Assembly: GCA_963965975.1 (NCBI GenBank)
Contig: OZ014424.1
Span: 1,364,001 to 1,428,000 of the forward strand
Source: Xestospongia bergquistia
Taxonomy: Eukaryota > Porifera > Demospongiae > Haplosclerida > Petrosiidae
Direction: 5' to 3'
DNA: 64,000 bases
Shown: one piece after another, positions 57,599 to 64,000 of the stretch
Position numbering within the stretch: position 1 is the first letter of the stretch
How the letters are laid out: each line of letters starts with the position of its first letter
The notes under the pieces: generated by a model
The model's input: only the letters and a program-made list of their open reading frames with translations
Databases searched by the model: none
Told to the model about the DNA's origin: nothing
Program-made: the position numbers and the translations under genes

Positions 57599-60017
57599 AC
57601 CTCAATACTCAATTAAGTCACCAGGATATAAAAAAGAAGTCAAAAAAGTTTTTGCTATGGCCAAAAAAATAATTTTGTAGTTATTAGATATGTATTTACT
57701 GGTTACACATTGTTTTATTAATTATTATTGTTAAATGAGAATTTATTTAGTTATTTCTCTTATGTCTAATAAATATTTGATCAATATACCACAGAAATAT
57801 TACTACATAAATATTTACTTAGCCAATATACAACATAATACATTAAACCTAAGCTATTAATTAATTTATACTAGATACTGAAGTCTTTTCCCTATTTTAG
57901 TGAACAGTACACTATATAATAAATAAATGTCCATTGTACATTGTATCAAAATATTGTACCAGCTAACTAGAGAAATGGCATTAATATTTGAACTATTTCC
58001 TGTCATATATATATTGTAATTCATATCAGTAACATACTGTTTACATATTAATAAAAATGAGAAGGTCATTCAAGAATAGGAAGGCTGGATTGCCCTAATG
58101 ATAGTTAATCAAAGTGTCATATCCATGTCATTGAACAACTGCTCATAGAAGATGCAGATATTAATATTCAGACCAATGATGGATGGAGTACCCTAATGTT
58201 AGCTATCTAGTCAAAATGGTCCTCCCCATGTCATAATGTAAGTCACTTAATGAAATTATACTAAATTACATCTATATCTCCTTCTCTCTAGAATTGTTTA
58301 TTTTATAGGTATATCTTATGCAGAAAGCACAAACATTCTGATTTGTTAAATAAACAGTAAGTCATATTATCTGTATATTATGATGAATATATCTGAAAGA
58401 AATTAGATCTATGTTTGTATATGTAATATAAAGAATTGAGCATGAAACTGAATAGTATCATTTGAAAAAACATTATGTCATTTCAATGAGGCCTTGGTTA
58501 CCATAGATTTATCAATATGACGTACATCCTATGCTGTGTAATGTTGTTGTTTGATCATAGGTTAAATTGAAGCCTTGATTGAGTAAGAGATTACTTTTTG
58601 GCTTCTAGTTGGTTTAGGTTTTATATGTATCGAGTTAGACTAGTTTTGGTTTTGTATAGTAAGTCAATATTGGGCTTCTACATTTTATTGTTGAAACTAT
58701 GGTAACCAAGGTCTCGATTAAAATGATAAAATGCTTTTTTAAGTGTATTATTATACAGTATTGGGCTTGTACATTGTTTTTTGACACTATGGTAACCAAA
58801 ATTCATGTTGAAATAATAAAATGCCCTTTAAATAAAGTGTAGAATAGTGAATTCTTTAATTTATAACTGAAATTATTAATGTGTCCTCTAGTGTTATCAT
58901 TTATCTAGACAATGTATCTATGTATCAGTAAGTGTATAGTTAACTTAATCACTTAATCATGATGGTATATGGGTAAACTGGATTGTTAGAAGAGTTTACC
59001 ATATCACACTTGTTGTAGGTAATGTTGAGCACTTTATCATTTATAGGCATGATTGCTGTGGTGACGCCCTCTCTCCCAGCACCTTCCCAGAAATTGTATT
59101 TCATAAACAGAAGGATATAAACAGTACAAACCAAATTACCAGTGTAAGGTAGGTGGTGAGTAAGTTTTTAAGGAGGTACATGTAAGGAATGTGAATGATT
59201 TGGGCACACGCCTTTGTGCGCTGTTAATGAAAGCCATCTAAATATCCATACTTCTAGGAGCAGTCCATTAACTTTGACTAGCCAAACTAATCTGTATTTT
59301 GTGTACTCAATGATAGTAAGTAAATGTAATGCACCATCTATATGCTCACTGTTGTATAATCCTGTCTATAACTCCACTGACAAGTGGTATGTCATACTAA
59401 TGAGTCTAACAAAACAGAAACACCATTTGTATTATATCTATATAATGTACATGTACTTTTTCTTATACAATATTTATACTTAAAATTGTAAGTTGCTGTT
59501 TATTAATGTATCTTTTAAAAAGGGTTGTCTATAATAATCACTGGACTGGATTACTAAATAGGACTGTTGATTGACCTTTTGACCTCACAGAATTTTTACA
59601 AATCTGCCTATGTATCACCTCACCCATAACATTTGAATTACCAAACTTCTTTATTAGCAACAAAAGAAGAGTTTTCTTTTAAATTATTATCAATAATTCA
59701 ATTTTAATTGGGTAGGTATCCATGGGCAGAGACGACAATTTTGCAAAGTCAAAAGGTCAGTCCATTCCAGTGGTCTATTAGAAGACACATCTGTTTTCAC
59801 AGAAGTATTGATTGTGGTAGCATTTTCTGATATAACTTCAAATTTTGCCTAAATTATTATAATCCATTCCATAACCCTGATAGAATTTCCTTCATTATTA
59901 ATGATGTCAGATCCGTCTTTGTCTAGTCATTAATAATTAAGGGGTGGGGCTATATTGTACTAAAGGAAGTTTACAGTGCTGACTCATTGTGGCCATCATT
60001 TGTTAGAGTTGTTATCA
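57599..60017 (+). promoter_or_regulatory. 3' flank of copy 10 and type A leader of copy 11
   Basis: Closely parallels 46393-48802: a 3' flank with AATAAA near 57768, ankyrin relic (58072-58237), foldback MITE (about 58465-58740, extended right end to 58830), AGGTCA repeats (59572-59585 minus, 59746-59759 plus), decoy start (59901-59933) and GGGCTATATTGTACTAAAGG (about 59947-59966). Confidence 0.55.
58072..58237 (+). pseudogene. Ankyrin-repeat relic between genes, second copy
   Basis: Same relic as 46878-47036, with DADINIQTNDGWSTLMLA still readable, then TAG and the type A leader. It was carried along in the tandem unit. Confidence 0.75.
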
Positions 60018-63000
60018 ATGTCTGATCCTGCTTTGTCTGTTAGACCACAATATGACCAGTTATTAGAATTACTAGATACTCTAGTCAATTGGCAAAAGTT
60101 TGGTGCTTTCTTACCTGGAATTAAGAGTGAACATATCCAAGTAATTGAACGTGACATCAGAGGAAATGACCTACAAAAAGCTGCTCTATTTTCTAAATGG
60201 CTAAGTGTTCATCCTGAAGCATCATGGCAGGATGTACTATCTGCACTAGAAAAGTCACAAGAATATTCCTTAGCTTCAAAGGTGTATCAAAAGCTAAATA
60301 CAACAACATCTACAACTAAAAATATTTCTCAAGGTATATAAAGTATTCATTGTAATTGGTTTAATATATTAACTATCTCTCTATGTATATAGCTTGTGAA
60401 GAGCCTGTAAGAATTGTGAAGTTAGAAGATGCTGAGGAAGAAAAGCAAGTTAAAATTACTTTGGGGTGCTTAGATAGAAATTTTAGTAACTTAATGGTAG
60501 CTGTTAGATCATCTCTTGATCATAAGCTACAACATCAACAACTAGTACTAGTGGACTTTATTAGATGGATTGAACATCGAATGAAATGGGTTGGGCAACT
60601 GAGTGACATTGTTGATTTAAATGAGCTTTTTAAGAAACTACATCCATATTTTGACTTCATAGACTGTGAATTGATTGTTGATATGAGTGAAAAGTTTCTC
60701 AATAATGAATGCTTTGGAGAAGACAAAATGGGCCTCGTCAGTGAACTTAAAGAACACATAGCTAAGGCTTATACACTTCGTTGCTCATTGACAGTGAAAC
60801 AGTTAAAAAATCAACTGAAAAGCATATACTTTCCACATATTGGAGATTTATCAACAATGCCACAAATTCAAATAGAGTTACATAATCCATGGAATGAAGC
60901 TACTATTGAAGGACTTTATCTACTAGTCCGACACTTACTACCTCATAAATTGAAGCAATCTCTTTTGGAGTATATCACAATTGATACAGGCTCAGTTATC
61001 ATTAAATATATTGTCCATGAATCAAATGCTGATTGTCTCATAGCTTATGCTCAAAGCAAGCTACAGTTTATGCGTCTCATTGGTATCTTTGGTCTAACAA
61101 TTAATGGTGAACCTATCTTGGAAGAAGATGAGAATATGAACTTTACTTTTCACTTAGCTCTTCTTGAAGCTGCAAATATCGGTCACAATGAAGCAGTAAA
61201 ATTTCTTCTCAAGTTAGGAGGTGATGTGGACTATTGTAATGAAAAAGGCAACACAGCACTTATGATAGCTTGCAAAAGCGGACATGAACAAATTGTATTA
61301 ACACTTATATCAGCTGAAACTAATGTTAACATTCAAAATAACAAACGGTGGACTGCCCTAATGCTAGCTAGTCAGAATGGTCATACCCAGGTCGTTGAAC
61401 AACTTCTCAAAGAGCATGCAGATGTTAACATTCAAGATAACGAAGGCTGGAATGCCCTAATAGTAGCTAGTCAGAATGGTCATACCCAGGTCGTTGAACA
61501 ACTTCTCAAAGAGCATGCAGATGTTAACATTCAAGATAACGAAGGCTGGACTGCCCTAATAGTAGCTAGTCAGAATGGTCATACCCAGGTCGTTGAACAA
61601 CTTCTCAAAGAGCATGCAGATGTTAACATTCGAGATAACGAAGGCTGGACTGCCCTAATAGTAGCTAGTCAGAATGGTCATACCCAGGTCGTTGAACAAC
61701 TTCTCAAAAAGCATGCAGACATTAATATTCAGACCAAAGAAGGTGTGACTGCCCTAATGAAAGCTAGTGAAAAAGGTCATACCCAGGTCGTTGAACAACT
61801 ATTTGAAGAGCATGCAGATGTTAACATTCAAGATAACAAAGGCTGGACTGCCCTAATGCTAGCTAGTGAAAATGGTCATACCCAGGTCATTGAACAACTT
61901 CTCAAAGAGCATGCAGACGTTAATATTCAGAACAAAGGAGGCGTGACTGCCCTAATGGTAGCTAGTCAAAATGGTCATACTGAAGTTGTTGAACAACTAC
62001 TCAAAGACCATGCAGATGTTAACATTCAAGATAACGAACGGTGGACTGCCCTAATGCTAGCTAGTCAGAATGGTCATACCCAGGTCGTTGAACAACTTCT
62101 CAAAGAGCATGCAGACGTTAATATTCAGAACAAAGGAGTTGTGACTGCCCTAATGATAGCTAGTGAAAAAGGTCATACCCAGGTTGTTGAACAACTACTC
62201 GAAGAGCATGCAGATGTTAACATTCAAGATAACGAAGGCTGGACTGCCCTAATAGTAGCTAGTCAAAATGGTCATACCAAGATCATTGAACAACTACTCA
62301 AAGAGTATGCAGATGTTAATATTCAGAACAAAGAAGGTGTGACTGCCCTAATGTTAGCTAGTCAAAATGGTCATACTGAGGTCGTTGAACAACTACTCAA
62401 AGAAGATCCAGATGTTAATATTCAGAACAAAGAAGGTGTGACTGCCCTAATGTTAGCTAGTAAAAATGGTCATACTGAGGTTGTTGAACAACTACTCAAA
62501 GAAGATCCAGATGTTAATATTCGGAACAAAAAAGGAATAACTGCCCTAATGATAGCTAGTGGAAATGGTTATGTACAGGTTGTTCAACAACTAGTGAAAG
62601 AGCTTGTAGACATTGATGTTCAGAGGAAAGATGGATATACAGCCTTAATGTTAGCTTGTTGTTTTGGACACATTGAAGTAGCTGAGTGTTTACTACAATC
62701 ATTTGCAGATCCTCATATAATAGCATACAATGGAGCAACAGCACTTTCTTTAGCAGCTTATATTGGTAACAGAGATCTTATTAATATGCTTATAGATAAA
62801 GCTGAACCCACTACTGATGAGATTGAAAAAGCAGTAGTACTATCATGTTATGGTGGTCACCCTACTCTCATTACCTTCCTCTCAAACAAACTGCCACACC
62901 TCACTAATGATCAGAGAGAACTACTAGACTCATGTGTTAAAGGAGATTTAGCTACAGTCATAATGAAAACATTAGATAGTCCAGATATTCCACTCGTACT

Positions 63001-63475
63001 TGGTCTTACTCCACTCATGGTAGCTTCATCATGTGGACATGTCGATATAGTGGATGCTCTCATACAAGCTGGAGCTGATATCAATAAACAAGAAAGTCAC
63101 GTAGGATTCACTCCTTTGTTCTTTGCAGTAAGTGGTAGTAAATCGTCTTTGATAACAGAAATACTCTTAATGTATGGTGCTCATTCTAACGTCATTGCTG
63201 TCAATAGTACACCATTGGATGTCACTAATGAGGGAGCCATTATTGAGCTACTAATCAACTTTGGAGGTCTGACAATATCACAATTACAGAGAAAGAAAGA
63301 ATACAAATTATCAGAATTTCAGTCATCCTTACCAACATTAAATGAAGAAGCCACAACCAAATCATTATTAACAACAGACGATATAACAATGTATGAACAG
63401 TCAAGCTATGCCCTCAAGAAAGAAAGAATTTTAAAAGTACAGAGTTTCACATCTCTAACAAGTTCATTTACTTAA
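60018..63475 (+). CDS. Death domain-ankyrin repeat protein, copy 11 (intact)
   Basis: Exon 1 is 60018-60333 (MSDPALSVRPQYDQL), the 59-bp intron is 60334-60392, and exon 2 is 60393-63475; 1132 residues. It has a death domain at about 8-90, a family-specific region (GSVIIKYIVHES, MRLIGIFGLTING) and about 22 ankyrin repeats. Repeats 4-6 are almost identical at DNA level (EGW.ALIVASQNGHTQVVEQ), which points to recent expansion. Two acidic repeats (LLKEDPDVNI) precede the degenerate C-terminal repeats. The tail is shortened (YALKKERILKVQ) but ends in the conserved LTSSFT. An unspliced transcript would stop directly after SQGI. AATAAA lies at 63645. Confidence 0.87.
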
Positions 63476-64000
63476 ACCTCAATACTCAATTAAGTCACCA
63501 CGATATAAAAAAGAAATCAAAAAAGTGTTTGCTATGGCCAAAAAAATAATTTTGTAGTTATTAGATATGTATTTACTGGTTACACATTGTTTTATAAATT
63601 ATTATTGTTAAATGAGAATTTATTTAGTTATTTCTCTTATGTCTAATAAATATTTGATCAATATACCACAAAAATATTACTACATAAACATTTACTTAGC
63701 CAGTACAACATAGTACATTAAACCTAAGCTATTAATTAATTTATACTAGATACTGAAGTCTTTTCCCTATTTTAGTGAACAGTACAATATATAATAAATA
63801 AAGGTCCATTGTACATTGTATCAAAATATTGTACCAGCTATTACATTAATATTTGAACTATTTCCTGTCATATATATATTGTAATTCATATCAGTAACAT
63901 ACTTTTTACATATTAATAGAAATGAGAAGGTCATTCAAGAATAGGAAGGCTGGATTGCCCTAATGATAGTTAATCAAAGTGTCATATCCATGTCATTGAA
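63476..64000. other. 3' flank of copy 11 with start of another ankyrin relic
   Basis: Matches the flanks after copies 8 and 10, including AATAAA at 63645-63650. From about 63936 it re-enters the ankyrin relic (AGWIALMIVNQSVI). By analogy, another type A leader and gene should follow beyond the window. Confidence 0.6.

Noticed and set aside
1..64000. Bacterial or symbiont origin because of the ankyrin repeats
   Set aside because: GT-AG introns, AATAAA signals, MITEs, microsatellites and long intergenic DNA are eukaryotic.

Overview
The window looks like animal genomic DNA, most likely from a demosponge such as Amphimedon. That is an inference from three things: strong AT-richness, very small introns (45-59 bp), and large tandem families of death-domain/ankyrin-repeat genes. 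No bacterial gene, operon or ribosome-binding-site signal was seen. All family genes lie on the + strand, head to tail.

Layout. Eleven copies of one gene type fill the window. Each has a first exon (~100 codons) encoding an N-terminal death domain, one phase-1 intron of 45-59 bp, and a long second exon. Exon 2 encodes a ~250-residue family-specific region, about 14-22 ankyrin repeats of 33 residues, and a Ser/Thr-rich C-terminal tail. Four copies read as intact: 1777-5228, 24986-28447, 48803-51900 and 60018-63475. Three have one or few lesions: 9361-11850 (tail lost), 31852-34572 (tail frameshift) and 37445-40272 (one in-frame TGA). Three are multiply disabled: 19378-21864, 43247-46392 and 54146-57598. 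One is only a first-exon stub (23578-23700). Smaller relics lie between genes.

Two spacer classes recur. Type A leaders (before 1777, 19378, 48803, 54146 and 60018) share a foldback MITE, a hairpin and paired AGGTCA-type direct repeats. Except at the transposon-split copy, they also hold a decoy start codon. Type B spacers (before 9361, 31852, 37445 and partly 43247) carry TGGA/TCCA minisatellites and another MITE. The spacer at 5229-9360 is a near copy of 28448-31869.

A 4.4-kb DNA transposon (14970-19371) with long, unequal inverted repeats sits 6 bp before the start codon of the 19378 copy. It separates that copy from its type A leader. It carries a Mutator-like transposase relic with two C2H2 fingers, a SWIM finger and a PHD finger. 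The segment expected to hold the DDE catalytic core is missing, and a nested palindromic insertion sits in its right arm.

The genes plausibly encode intracellular receptors or adaptors: a death domain for signalling and an ankyrin solenoid for ligand binding. The array shows birth-and-death evolution, gene conversion and repeat-number change. That suggests an expanding recognition or innate-immune family, but the ligand and pathway cannot be read from sequence.
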